Source: Clostridiaceae bacterium
Lineage (GTDB): Bacteria; Bacillota; Clostridia; Monoglobales; Firm-18
Assembly (NCBI GenBank): GCA_012511915.1
Contig: JAAZFB010000562.1
Coordinates: 1 to 8,957 of the forward strand
Length of the DNA: 8,957 bases
Reading direction: 5' to 3'
Shown here: piece by piece, positions 1 through 6,844 of the stretch
Layout: each line of letters begins with the position of its first letter
Numbering within the stretch: position 1 is the stretch's first letter
Notes under the pieces: model-generated
The model's input: only the letters and a program-made list of their open reading frames with translations
Database searches by the model: none
What the model was told of the DNA's origin: nothing
Made by a program: the position numbers and the translations under genes

Positions 1-23
1 AATATAGCGCTATCTTTTCGGCT

Positions 24-107
24 GATTTTCCACTGAGCATCGTTATGGAACCGTTTTGAATGCAAAAAGCATTCAAAAGAACCCATGCCTTGCTCAGCAA
101 AAAAATC
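24..107 (-). other. Long imperfect hairpin downstream of phoR
   Basis: A long inverted repeat lies beyond the phoR terminator. Outer arms are gatttt (24-29) with aaaatc (102-107). Next come ctgagca (33-39) with tgctcag (91-97), then atgg (45-48) with ccat (83-86). The core is a perfect 10-bp stem, ttttgaatgc (54-63) with gcattcaaaa (69-78), closing on five A residues. Between the atgg/ccat pairs and the core, several positions pair as G-U only if the minus strand is the RNA; on plus they become A-C mismatches. This favours an RNA made from the minus strand, either read-through from phoR or a separate transcript. No U-run follows the structure, so it is not a standard terminator. It could also be a small palindromic repeat element. 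I recognise no RNA family. Confidence 0.45.
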
Positions 108-117
108 ATCTCTCAAA

Positions 118-147
118 TATAACACTACATTTGATTGAATTTAGTAT
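118..147 (+). repeat. Half copy of the palindromic repeat at 2645-2692
   Basis: These 30 bases match the reverse complement of 2645-2674 with one mismatch (c at 128 against t). They include the full 17-bp arm ttgattgaatttagtat at 131-147. The partner arm seen in the full copy is absent on the left here, so this is a half element. It sits just past the phoR terminator and is inverted relative to the copy between phoU and phoP. Confidence 0.7.
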
Positions 148-151
148 AAAT

Positions 152-184
152 AGAAAAAATAGCAGTTACACGTAGGTAACCGCT
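152..184 (-). terminator. Rho-independent terminator of phoR
   Basis: On the minus strand a 9-bp stem, AGCGGTTAC with GTAACTGCT (plus 176-184 and 161-169), has one G-U pair and a 6-nt loop. It is followed directly by A and a run of six T (plus 154-159). It starts 24 nt after the phoR stop codon. The single wobble pair is valid only on the minus strand, which agrees with the direction. Confidence 0.8.
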
Positions 185-208
185 AAAAATTCATGCTTTT
201 TTGTTATA

Positions 209-1876
209 TCAATCGTCAAAATCATATTTCCCAAATTTGATTTTAAAGCTTGTTCCTTTGCCCTCAGCACTTTCAAGCTTAATCTCGGCATTATGGTATG
301 ATGCTGCATGCTTTACTATTGCAAGTCCGAGCCCTGTTCCTCCGACAAACTTTGAATGGCTTTTATCAACTCTGTAAAATCTTTCAAACACCCTTTTTTG
401 TTCGGAAAGCGGAATACCGATTCCTGTATCTCTTACAGTTAAATTTACGTCATTTTCGGATTGGTTTATTATCACATCAACCTTCCCGTTTTCTTTGTTG
501 TATTTAATTGCATTCTCACAAAGATTATAAATCATTTCATCAAGGATTTTTCTTGTACCCATCACAAATGCCTGATCGCCGATAACATTTATGACGATGC
601 CTTGTTTTTCAGCAATAGGCTTTAACCTTTCGGTTATCTCATAAGAAAGCTCATATAGATCAACCTTCTCTTTTTCAAACTGCATCGGGCTTTCATCAAG
701 CTCAGATATTTTCATTATATCACTTACAAGAGTAATAAGCCTTTGTGCTTCATCATATATTGATGCTGAAAAATCAACGACTGTTTCATCCGGAGTTTTG
801 CCGGATTTCATCATTTCAGCAAATCCCGAAATTGAGGTGAGTGGTGTTTTAAGTTCGTGAGATACATTTGAAGTAAATTCACGCCTCAGTTGTTCACGTT
901 TTACATTTTCCGTGATGTCAATAATTACAATAACTGCGCCGATAATTTTACTATTCTCATAAACAGGAGTAGCAATTAGGTTGTAAGTATATTCATCAAG
1001 CGAAATTTCATTTTCCGCTCTTTCTCCGCCGAGTGCCCTTTCTACAGCATTTCTAAAACCCTTGCTACGATTAAATGTAAGTACACTATCGGGCTTTACA
1101 TTATCAATTTCAAGTAAACGGATAGCCGCCTGATTATAAGAAAGGACATTTGTATGATTATCAATTACCAAAAGTCCTTCACTCATATTTTCTGTTATAA
1201 GCTTAAATTCCTCTTGCCTTTGATTTGCTTCATGTATGTGTCTGTCAATCGTTTTTTTCTGAAGGGAGATTTTCTTTAACAAAGGGGTTAATTCCTCATA
1301 GGCTTCATTTTTAGCAGGGTCATCTAAATCAAGCGCATTTATAGGCTTTATAATAGATTTTGATATTTTTCGAGCAAGAAAAACGGAAGTGATAAGTACA
1401 CTTATTACAATAATCATTATCGGTGGCAGAAGCCCGAGCAATATAACAATAACAGAATTTTGTGTTGTGGAAACACGGAGAATTTTACCGTCATCAAGCT
1501 TTTGTGCATAATACAAATTTTTTTGCATTAGCGTATTGGAATACCGTACACTTTTGCCATTTCCATTTGCCATTGCGTCCTTAATTTCCTTACGGCTGGT
1601 ATGGTTGTCAAGTGTTGATGGATTGGCTGATGTATCAGCCAAAACAGTTCCGTTCGGAGAAATCAAAGTAATTCTCTTATTATTATTTTTAAAATTATCA
1701 ATATATGAAACGTCTTCATTTTTCAAAGCATATGAAATATATGTTGATTCACTTGCAAGCTCACTGAACACTTGTGCTTCAAAATATTCAAAAAGAACAC
1801 TGAACACCAAAATAATGCTTATAAGCAGAACAAGAAGGGAGGTAAAAAAATTGAGGCGAAATATTTTTTTATTCAT
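209..1876 (-). CDS. phoR: PhoR-type phosphate-regulon sensor histidine kinase
   Basis: This is a membrane sensor kinase of 555 aa that would phosphorylate the response regulator encoded just upstream. Domains in order: a transmembrane helix (about 9-31), an extracytoplasmic domain (about 32-141), a second helix (about 142-168), a short HAMP-like linker, a PAS domain (about 225-325), a HisKA domain and a HATPase_c domain. The H-box SNVSHELKTP places the phosphorylated His at 340. The N-box is NLCENAIKYN (N455), the G1 box DTGIGIP (from D483) and the G2 box GGTGLGLA (about 512). An in-frame ATG exists at 1891, but the ATG at 1876 is chosen because GGAGG lies 8 nt before it; the longer start would place that site inside the gene. 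The start overlaps the end of phoP by 8 nt (ATGAATAA), which suggests translational coupling. The assignment as PhoR rather than another PAS-containing kinase such as ResE rests largely on the pst-phoU context. Confidence 0.93.
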   Translation of the reverse strand: MNKKIFRLNFFTSLLVLLISIILVFSVLFEYFEAQVFSELASESTYISYALKNEDVSYIDNFKNNNKRITLISPNGTVLADTSANPSTLDNHTSRKEIKDAMANGNGKSVRYSNTLMQKNLYYAQKLDDGKILRVSTTQNSVIVILLGLLPPIMIIVISVLITSVFLARKISKSIIKPINALDLDDPAKNEAYEELTPLLKKISLQKKTIDRHIHEANQRQEEFKLITENMSEGLLVIDNHTNVLSYNQAAIRLLEIDNVKPDSVLTFNRSKGFRNAVERALGGERAENEISLDEYTYNLIATPVYENSKIIGAVIVIIDITENVKREQLRREFTSNVSHELKTPLTSISGFAEMMKSGKTPDETVVDFSASIYDEAQRLITLVSDIMKISELDESPMQFEKEKVDLYELSYEITERLKPIAEKQGIVINVIGDQAFVMGTRKILDEMIYNLCENAIKYNKENGKVDVIINQSENDVNLTVRDTGIGIPLSEQKRVFERFYRVDKSHSKFVGGTGLGLAIVKHAASYHNAEIKLESAEGKGTSFKIKFGKYDFDD

Positions 1877-2555
1877 TAATGTTACCTCCAAGCTTATAAC
1901 CCATATTTTTCACGGTTTGTATCAGTTTTCCGGCAGATTTCAATTTTACACGAAGTTTTCTTATATGAACATCAAGTGTTCTTGATTCACCGTAAAACTC
2001 ACCCCAAACATGAGTGAGCAATGTGTCTCTTGAAACAACATTTCCGCCCGCTTCAAGAAGCAGCATTAAAATTGAGTATTCCTTAAAAGAAAGCTCAACA
2101 TTTTCCCCCGAAACCTCAATAATATGCTTTTGAGGATTTACATAAATGCCACCTATACGATATTCTTTCATTTCATTTGTTTTATTATAACGCCGTATAA
2201 CGGCACGAACACGAGAAATAAGCTCGGTCATCCCGAAAGGCTTTGCAATATAATCATCAGCACCCATATCAAGTCCTGTTACTTTATCGAACTCGCTTCC
2301 TTTAGCAGTAATCATCATAACAGGGATATTTTTATATCTGTTATCGGCTTGCAGTTTTTTCAAAACAGATAAACCGTCCTCTTCCGGAAGCATTATATCA
2401 AGCAAGATAAGCTTCGGAGTTTCTTTTTTTATTGCCGACAAAAATTCGCTCGGCAAGGAAAACCCTTTAACCTCATAGCCCTCTTTTGTGAGAGCGTAAC
2501 ATACAAGTTTACGGATATTGGCATCATCCTCAACAAAATAAACCGTTGCATTCAC
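1869..2555 (-). CDS. phoP: OmpR/PhoB-family response regulator (PhoP/PhoB)
   Basis: This is a 228-aa DNA-binding response regulator, the usual length for the family. The receiver domain (about 4-118) has the acidic pair E9/D10-D11, phospho-acceptor D53 in LLDIMLP, T83, Y102 and K105 in the KPF motif. The C-terminal half (about 130-225) is a winged-helix domain with the family pattern SFKEYSILMLLLEAGG and SRDTLLTHVWG, then RTLDVHIRKLR. Phosphorylated protein should bind the repeats upstream of pstS and activate the operon. The only in-frame start is GTG at 2555-2553, with an in-frame TAG two codons upstream. That GTG shares a base with the AGGAGG sequence, far too close for normal initiation, while the well-placed ATG at 2551-2549 is out of frame. 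The 5' end is therefore uncertain by a few residues. The gene is co-transcribed with phoR. Confidence 0.92.
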   Translation of the reverse strand: MNATVYFVEDDANIRKLVCYALTKEGYEVKGFSLPSEFLSAIKKETPKLILLDIMLPEEDGLSVLKKLQADNRYKNIPVMMITAKGSEFDKVTGLDMGADDYIAKPFGMTELISRVRAVIRRYNKTNEMKEYRIGGIYVNPQKHIIEVSGENVELSFKEYSILMLLLEAGGNVVSRDTLLTHVWGEFYGESRTLDVHIRKLRVKLKSAGKLIQTVKNMGYKLGGNINE

Positions 2556-2560
2556 CTCCT
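2553..2560 (-). promoter_or_regulatory. Shine-Dalgarno overlapping the phoP GTG start
   Basis: The minus strand reads AGGAGGTGAATGCAACGG. AGGAGGTGA is a near-complete anti-SD match, but the in-frame GTG shares its last G with AGGAGG. The nearby ATG (2551-2549) is in another frame. See the finding on this start. Confidence 0.6.
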
Positions 2561-2581
2561 AAAATAAAATTTCACCATTTT

Positions 2582-2610
2582 ATTTTATCATATAAATTAC
2601 CCGGCATCAA
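2582..2610 (-). promoter_or_regulatory. Sigma-A promoter for phoP-phoR
   Basis: On the minus strand TTGATG (plus 2605-2610) and TAAAAT (plus 2582-2587) are separated by exactly 17 nt, with the phoP start 26 nt beyond the -10. I see no TTAACA-type repeats here, so this looks like a housekeeping promoter giving the two-component pair its own basal expression. A perfect TATAAT also exists at plus 2631-2636, but its possible -35 elements have poor 15- or 19-nt spacing. Confidence 0.5.
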
Positions 2611-2644
2611 TAAAATGCCTTTATTTCATCATTATACAGATCTT

Positions 2645-2692
2645 ATACTAAATTCAATCAAATATAGTGTTATAATTGATTGAATTTAGTAT
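2645..2692. repeat. 48-bp palindromic repeat between phoU and phoP
   Basis: Perfect 17-bp arms, atactaaattcaatcaa (2645-2661) and ttgattgaatttagtat (2676-2692), flank a 14-nt spacer. The right arm touches the last base of the phoU stop codon. The stem is almost all A/T and no U-run follows in the minus direction, so it is not a typical terminator. It could stabilise the 3' end of the pst-phoU message. A half copy with one mismatch in 30 bases lies at 118-147, which points to a dispersed repeat rather than a gene-specific structure. Confidence 0.75.
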
Positions 2693-3342
2693 TAAATCTC
2701 ATCTTTTGCATGTTTTCCTGTAATTGAGTATATAACCCACTCGGCAACATTTTCTGCATGATCGCCAATACGCTCAAAATATTTTGCAATCATTAGAAGA
2801 TCGATTAATGCTTCTGCATTTACGGCTTTTTTTTGCACGGAATTTATAAGTTCCCCCTTTACCTTATTAAACAAATTGTCCACAATATCATCATGTTCAA
2901 TTACAGTTCGTGCGAGAGAAGTATCTTTTTTCACAAAGGACTCTATACTATCAGTTACCATTTTTATTGTTGCTCTCGCCATATCAGCAATGTGTGTTTC
3001 ACTCTGCATACCGCACCCTGTGGCATATTCGGCAATTTCAGCAATGTCGGATGCTTGGTCACCTATACGCTCCATATCTGAAATCATTTTAAGTGCAGAC
3101 GATATCATTCTCAAATCACTTGCGACAGGCTGTTGCTGAATTAAAAGTTTCATGCAGAGAGTTTCAATATCTCTTTCTTTTTGGTCTATCTGCTTATCCG
3201 ACTCAAGAACATTTTCTTTCATTTTTATATCATTATCCACGAGCAATTTTACTGCACTTGAAATTGCTTCCTCACAAAGTGCACCCATAGTTATCAGTTC
3301 ATTATTTAATATTCTTAACTGTTCATCAAATCTATTTCTCAT
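2692..3342 (-). CDS. phoU: Phosphate-signalling regulator PhoU
   Basis: This is a 216-aa cytoplasmic, all-helical protein of the usual PhoU length. It contains two copies of the three-helix PhoU domain, each marked by a metal-binding E/DxxxD-type motif: DMERIGDQASDIAE in the first half and YFERIGDHAENVAEW in the second. PhoU links the state of the Pst transporter to PhoR, keeping the regulon off when phosphate is plentiful. Its ATG shares one base with the pstB stop (TAATG), and GGGAGG inside the end of pstB sits 8 nt before the start, so translation is probably coupled to pstB. No truncation is visible. Confidence 0.96.
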   Translation of the reverse strand: MRNRFDEQLRILNNELITMGALCEEAISSAVKLLVDNDIKMKENVLESDKQIDQKERDIETLCMKLLIQQQPVASDLRMISSALKMISDMERIGDQASDIAEIAEYATGCGMQSETHIADMARATIKMVTDSIESFVKKDTSLARTVIEHDDIVDNLFNKVKGELINSVQKKAVNAEALIDLLMIAKYFERIGDHAENVAEWVIYSITGKHAKDEI

Positions 3343-4094
3343 TATCCGAACCTCCCTGTAATATAGTCCTCCGTACGCTTATCAGACGGAGTGGAAAACA
3401 TTTTTTCCGTTTCATCATATTCTATTATCTCGCCTAGCAAGAAAAATGCTGTTTTGTCTGCAATTCTTGCAGCTTGCTGCATATTGTGTGTTACCATTAT
3501 GATTGTATATTCTTCTTTAAGTTCTACAGCCAAATCCTCAATTTTTGATGTGGAAATAGGATCAAGTGCCGATGTCGGTTCATCCATAAGGAGAATTTCC
3601 GGTTCAACCGCCAAGGCTATTGCAATGCAAAGTCTTTGCTGCTGACCACCGCTTAAACTCAAAGCACTTTTTTTAAGACGGTCTTTACATTCGTCCCAAA
3701 TAGCAGCTTGGTTAAGCGAATGCTCAACAATTTCATCAAGTTGAACCTTGGATTTTATACCTTGAATTCTTGGCCCATAGGCAATGTTGTCATAAATGCT
3801 CATTGGGAACGGATTTGGTTTTTGAAAAACCATTCCGACGTTTTTTCTTAAAATGTTTACATCCATATCCTTATATATATCAATGCCGTTCAGGCAAACA
3901 TTACCTTCAATTTTGCACCCCTCAACTAAATCATTCATACGGTTAAGAGTTTTCAGAAAAGTTGATTTCCCGCATCCGGATGGTCCTATAAGTGCAGTTA
4001 TCTGCTTTTCATAAAGCTCGATATTTATATTTTTCAATGCCTGATTGGCTGCGTACCATAGATTCAGGTTTTTTACCGATAATATGCTCATCAT
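3342..4094 (-). CDS. pstB: Phosphate ABC transporter ATP-binding protein PstB
   Basis: This is a 250-aa ABC ATPase of standard PstB length that energises phosphate import through PstC-PstA. All motifs are present: Walker A GPSGCGKST (37-45), Q-loop Q91 in FQKPNPFPMSIYDN (the FPMSI stretch is typical of PstB), signature LSGGQQQR (147-154), Walker B ILLMDEP (167-173) and H-loop H203 in VTHNMQQAAR. The C-terminus ends in YITGRFG, also typical of the family. The start is either of two adjacent ATGs (4094 or 4091). Neither has a recognisable Shine-Dalgarno sequence in the preceding 20 nt, unlike the other genes here. It is separated from pstA by the hydrolase gene and a 186-nt structured gap, and may have its own promoter. 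Confidence 0.97.
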   Translation of the reverse strand: MMSILSVKNLNLWYAANQALKNINIELYEKQITALIGPSGCGKSTFLKTLNRMNDLVEGCKIEGNVCLNGIDIYKDMDVNILRKNVGMVFQKPNPFPMSIYDNIAYGPRIQGIKSKVQLDEIVEHSLNQAAIWDECKDRLKKSALSLSGGQQQRLCIAIALAVEPEILLMDEPTSALDPISTSKIEDLAVELKEEYTIIMVTHNMQQAARIADKTAFFLLGEIIEYDETEKMFSTPSDKRTEDYITGRFG

Positions 4095-4135
4095 TTTTCG
4101 TACAATATAATTATCCCGAAAATCAGGACAAAAAT

Positions 4136-4162
4136 ATTATATTTCCCCTTTCATAATTTCAA
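4136..4162 (-). promoter_or_regulatory. Possible internal promoter for pstB-phoU
   Basis: The minus strand has a perfect -10 TATAAT (plus 4136-4141) preceded by TTGAAA (plus 4157-4162). The spacer is only 15 nt, which is short. Transcription from it would give a leader of about 35 nt before pstB. No TTAACA-type repeats are nearby, so if real it is probably independent of PhoP. Confidence 0.3.
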
Positions 4163-4184
4163 TGTTTTAATACTTTTTTATTGT

Positions 4185-4277
4185 ATAGGAAATTCCTCTA
4201 AAAAATCATTCAAAATTCCTATCAACAAAAAAGTTTCCTTGAATCCCACGCCCGCAGGCGTAGTCAATTCATTGACT
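4185..4277. other. Hairpin-rich spacer between the hydrolase gene and pstB
   Basis: Three inverted repeats lie in the gap 4095-4280. They are ataggaa (4185-4191) with ttcctat (4216-4222), a GC-rich hairpin ACGCC/GGCGT on minus (plus 4248-4261) and agtcaat/attgact (4262-4277). Read on plus, the last is followed directly by a T-rich run (4278-4288), as in an intrinsic terminator, although no plus-strand gene is visible. On minus, a run of six T (plus 4227-4232) follows the GC hairpin only after about 15 nt, too far for a classic terminator. The segment could attenuate the operon before pstB, protect mRNA ends, or be a small inserted repeat. The rest of the gap is plain AT-rich DNA apart from the possible promoter. 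Confidence 0.4.
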
Positions 4278-4280
4278 TTT

Positions 4281-5057
4281 TTATTTTGCGACAATATCGC
4301 CCACACCGTTTAAAATCAGTCTCGGACCATATGGAAACAATGTCATGTTCTCCTGCGTTGTAACTCCGGAAAGTACCAAAACGGTGTCAAGACCGCTTTC
4401 TATGCCTGCAACAATATCTGTATCCATTCTGTCACCAATCATTGCCGCTTCCTCTGAATGAACGCCTAATATACGCAGCCCCGTGCGCATCATCAAAGGA
4501 TTGGGCTTTCCAATAAAATATGCCGATTTACCCGTTGACATTTCAATCGGTGAAATCATAGCACGGCAGGAAGGAACAATCCCATTTTCCGTAGGACCGG
4601 TCAAATCACTGTTTGTTCCGATAAGCTTTGCGCCCTTTAACACAAGACGTACAGCCTTTAAAATGCTTTCATAATTATAGCTGTTACCTTCACCGATTAT
4701 AACATAATCCGGATCTACATCATTCATTGTTATTCCGGCATCATGGAGGGCCATTATAAGACCAGTTCCGCCGATGACATAAGCACTGCCAAAGCGGCAC
4801 TGGTCGCGTATGAATTCTACCGTTGCCTGCGCGCTTGTATAAAAATGGCTTTCATCTCCATTAAGTCCCATGCTTTCAAGCTTTTGCTGCAGCTCTCTTG
4901 GTGTGCGCTCGGAGGAGTTGGTTAAAAACAGAAAATTTTTGTTTTCAGAATAGAGCCAGTCTACAAATTCCCTTGCACCGCTTAGCAATTTGTTTCCGTG
5001 ATAGATAACACCGTCCATATCGCATATGAAGCCTTTTTTGTTTCTGAGTGTTTCCAT
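4281..5057 (-). CDS. HAD-IIA (NagD-like) family hydrolase
   Basis: This is a 258-aa haloacid-dehalogenase-fold phosphatase of subfamily IIA, close to the usual NagD/AraL length. Motif I is DMDGVIYHG with nucleophile D13 and acid/base D15. Motif II is FLTNSSE (T46). Motif III is GKPNP (K184) and motif IV is GDRMDTD (208-214), which holds the Mg2+. The cap region is marked by TNSDLTGPTENG (148-159), matching the TNPD-type block of NagD proteins, though the following stretch VPSCRAMISPIEMSTG departs from the usual PGxGAL form. Members dephosphorylate small phosphorylated metabolites; the substrate cannot be read from the sequence. AGGAG lies 8 nt before the ATG. The gene sits 42 nt after pstA with no terminator between, so it is probably co-induced with the transporter. 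Confidence 0.9.
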   Translation of the reverse strand: METLRNKKGFICDMDGVIYHGNKLLSGAREFVDWLYSENKNFLFLTNSSERTPRELQQKLESMGLNGDESHFYTSAQATVEFIRDQCRFGSAYVIGGTGLIMALHDAGITMNDVDPDYVIIGEGNSYNYESILKAVRLVLKGAKLIGTNSDLTGPTENGIVPSCRAMISPIEMSTGKSAYFIGKPNPLMMRTGLRILGVHSEEAAMIGDRMDTDIVAGIESGLDTVLVLSGVTTQENMTLFPYGPRLILNGVGDIVAK

Positions 5058-5099
5058 AAATTATTCTCCTGTCTATAGTATTACTTATATATATTTCGA

Positions 5100-5951
5100 T
5101 TACTTTAATTTCTTCCCAGCAAGCTTCGCACCCATATTTATCATAAAAGTCAATATAAGCAGTATTGCCGCAATAGCAAAGGCAATTTCGAACTCGCCAC
5201 GCTCTTTGGCATACATATAAAGCGCAACCGTAAGCGATGAGCCTGCATTTCTCGGCTTAACAGCTGATGCAATTCCGAGAATTTCATTTGCCATACCTGC
5301 CGTGAACAAAAGCGCAGCACTTTCACCTACAATTCTTCCGACAGATAATATACAACCTGTTACAATGCCATCAATAGCGGACGGAAGGACAACCGTACGT
5401 ATCATATACCACTTTCCGGCACCTAATGCAAATGAGCCTTCACGGTAACCTACTGGAACTGTCTTAAGACTTTCCTGTGTTGTCCTGATAACAGTCGGAA
5501 TTGTCATAAGAACAAGCGTAAGTGAGCCTGCTAAAATCGAAGTGCCGAGAGAAAAGAACTGCACAAAGATGAGCATACCCACAAGACCGTATATAATAGA
5601 CGGTATTCCCGAAAGTGTTTCAGTGGTAAATTCGATTATTCTCACTACTTTTTTATTCTCTGCATATTCATTAAGATAAACAGCAGCGCCGACTCCAAGA
5701 GGCAGAACGATTATGAGTGTTATCAAAATGATATAAAGTGTGTTTAAAATGTTCGGAAGTATTCCGACTGTTTCTCGGATAAGACTCGGTTTACTTGTTA
5801 AAAACCCGATTGTAATATGAGGCAATCCTCCATATAAAATATAACCGATAATTCCGAGTAATGCAAGACAAATAATGCTGGCGGATAAACCCATCAGCAT
5901 ATTCAAAACAGAACATTTTATTTTTCTTTTATTTGATATTTTCTCCTGCAT
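5100..5951 (-). CDS. pstA: Phosphate ABC transporter permease PstA
   Basis: This is a 283-aa inner-membrane permease that pairs with PstC to form the phosphate channel. A transmembrane helix at about 15-41 is followed by a periplasm-facing stretch and then the MetI-like permease core (about 65-275) with several further helices. The coupling loop that contacts PstB is visible as EGSFALGAGKWYMIRTVVLP (171-190). The conserved ETLSGIPSIIYGLVG (111-125) and ILSVGRIVGESAALL (201-215) stretches are typical of PstA. The ATG begins 4 nt after the pstC stop, with an AAGGTG-type ribosome site formed by the end of pstC, so the two are translationally linked. Confidence 0.96.
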   Translation of the reverse strand: MQEKISNKRKIKCSVLNMLMGLSASIICLALLGIIGYILYGGLPHITIGFLTSKPSLIRETVGILPNILNTLYIILITLIIVLPLGVGAAVYLNEYAENKKVVRIIEFTTETLSGIPSIIYGLVGMLIFVQFFSLGTSILAGSLTLVLMTIPTVIRTTQESLKTVPVGYREGSFALGAGKWYMIRTVVLPSAIDGIVTGCILSVGRIVGESAALLFTAGMANEILGIASAVKPRNAGSSLTVALYMYAKERGEFEIAFAIAAILLILTFMINMGAKLAGKKLK

Positions 5952-5955
5952 ATAT

Positions 5956-6831
5956 TCACACCTTATCCTTTTTTACAATTAGATTTAAAACAATGTTAAT
6001 TATCATGATAAATACGAAAAGCACCAATGCAATTGAGAAAAGCGCCTGCCTTTGCAAACCTGATGAATAGGACATTTCGCTTGCCACAGCAGTTGTTAAA
6101 AACCGAACGCTTTTAAATAATCCCGGCATATTTGCCACATTTCCCGAAACCATCATAACTGCCATTGCTTCTCCGATGCTTCTGCCAATGCCAAGCACAA
6201 CAGATGTCAGTATTCCGCTTTTTGCCGCCGGAACGACAACCTTGAATACAGTTTCTGTTTTTGTAGCGCCAAGTGCCAATGATGCTTCTTCGTATTCCTT
6301 CGGTACGGCTCTGATTGCCGTTTCGGATACAGAGATAACGGAAGGCAGTATCATAACCGTAAGTACAATAATTGCCGAAAAAAGATTTGCTCCGTCAGGA
6401 AGATTAAAGACTTCACGAACTATCGGCACAATGATAATCATACCGATTAAACCATATACAACTGATGGTATTCCCGAAAGTAAGTCGACTGCACTGCGAA
6501 CGGCGTTTGATATTTTATCATTTGCCATTTTTGCAATGAATATTGCACACATAAGTCCGAGCGGTACTCCGATAATAATTGCACCTATACATCCATATAC
6601 GGAGGTCAGTATGAATGGTAATATTCCATAAGACGGAGTGGCAGCTGTAGATGCCCACTCCGTCCCGAACATAAAATCAATTATACCTATTTCATTGATT
6701 GCAGGCATACCGCTTGCAATCAGAAAGCCCGTAATAAGAATTACAAATACAGCAGCGGAGAATCCGCAAAAAATAAATGCAACATTCATAATCTTTTCAA
6801 ATACATTTGTTGCTTTTTTTATTTTATGCAT
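5956..6831 (-). CDS. pstC: Phosphate ABC transporter permease PstC
   Basis: This 291-aa permease is the partner of PstA. A transmembrane helix spans about 15-40, followed by the binding-protein-dependent permease core (about 75-285). Family landmarks are FGTEWA (55-60), DLLSGIPSVVYGLIG (116-130), the PstB-contacting loop EEASLALGATKTETVFKVVV (181-200) and GIGRSIGEAMAV (214-225). I start the gene at the ATG at 6831, which has AAGGAG 9 nt upstream. A TTG eight codons earlier (6855) is in frame, but using it would place this ribosome site inside the gene and overlap pstS by 11 nt. With the chosen start the gap to pstS is 13 nt. Confidence 0.95.
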   Translation of the reverse strand: MHKIKKATNVFEKIMNVAFIFCGFSAAVFVILITGFLIASGMPAINEIGIIDFMFGTEWASTAATPSYGILPFILTSVYGCIGAIIIGVPLGLMCAIFIAKMANDKISNAVRSAVDLLSGIPSVVYGLIGMIIIVPIVREVFNLPDGANLFSAIIVLTVMILPSVISVSETAIRAVPKEYEEASLALGATKTETVFKVVVPAAKSGILTSVVLGIGRSIGEAMAVMMVSGNVANMPGLFKSVRFLTTAVASEMSYSSGLQRQALFSIALVLFVFIMIINIVLNLIVKKDKV

Positions 6832-6844
6832 TCTCGAAAACTCC

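Noticed and set aside
1536..1985. A 149-codon plus-strand frame across the phoP-phoR junction
   Set aside because: It is antisense to two well-supported genes and has no plausible initiation signal.
2631..2661. A second phoP promoter using TATAAT at 2631-2636 with -35 sequences inside the repeat
   Set aside because: The possible -35 elements give spacers of 19 or 15 nt. The promoter at 2582-2610 has the ideal 17-nt spacing.
2645..2692. The palindrome after phoU as an intrinsic terminator
   Set aside because: The stem is almost all A/T and no T-run follows in the minus direction. The second copy elsewhere fits a repeat better.
6176..6631. A 151-codon plus-strand frame
   Set aside because: It is antisense to the conserved core of pstC, has no ribosome site and resembles no family.
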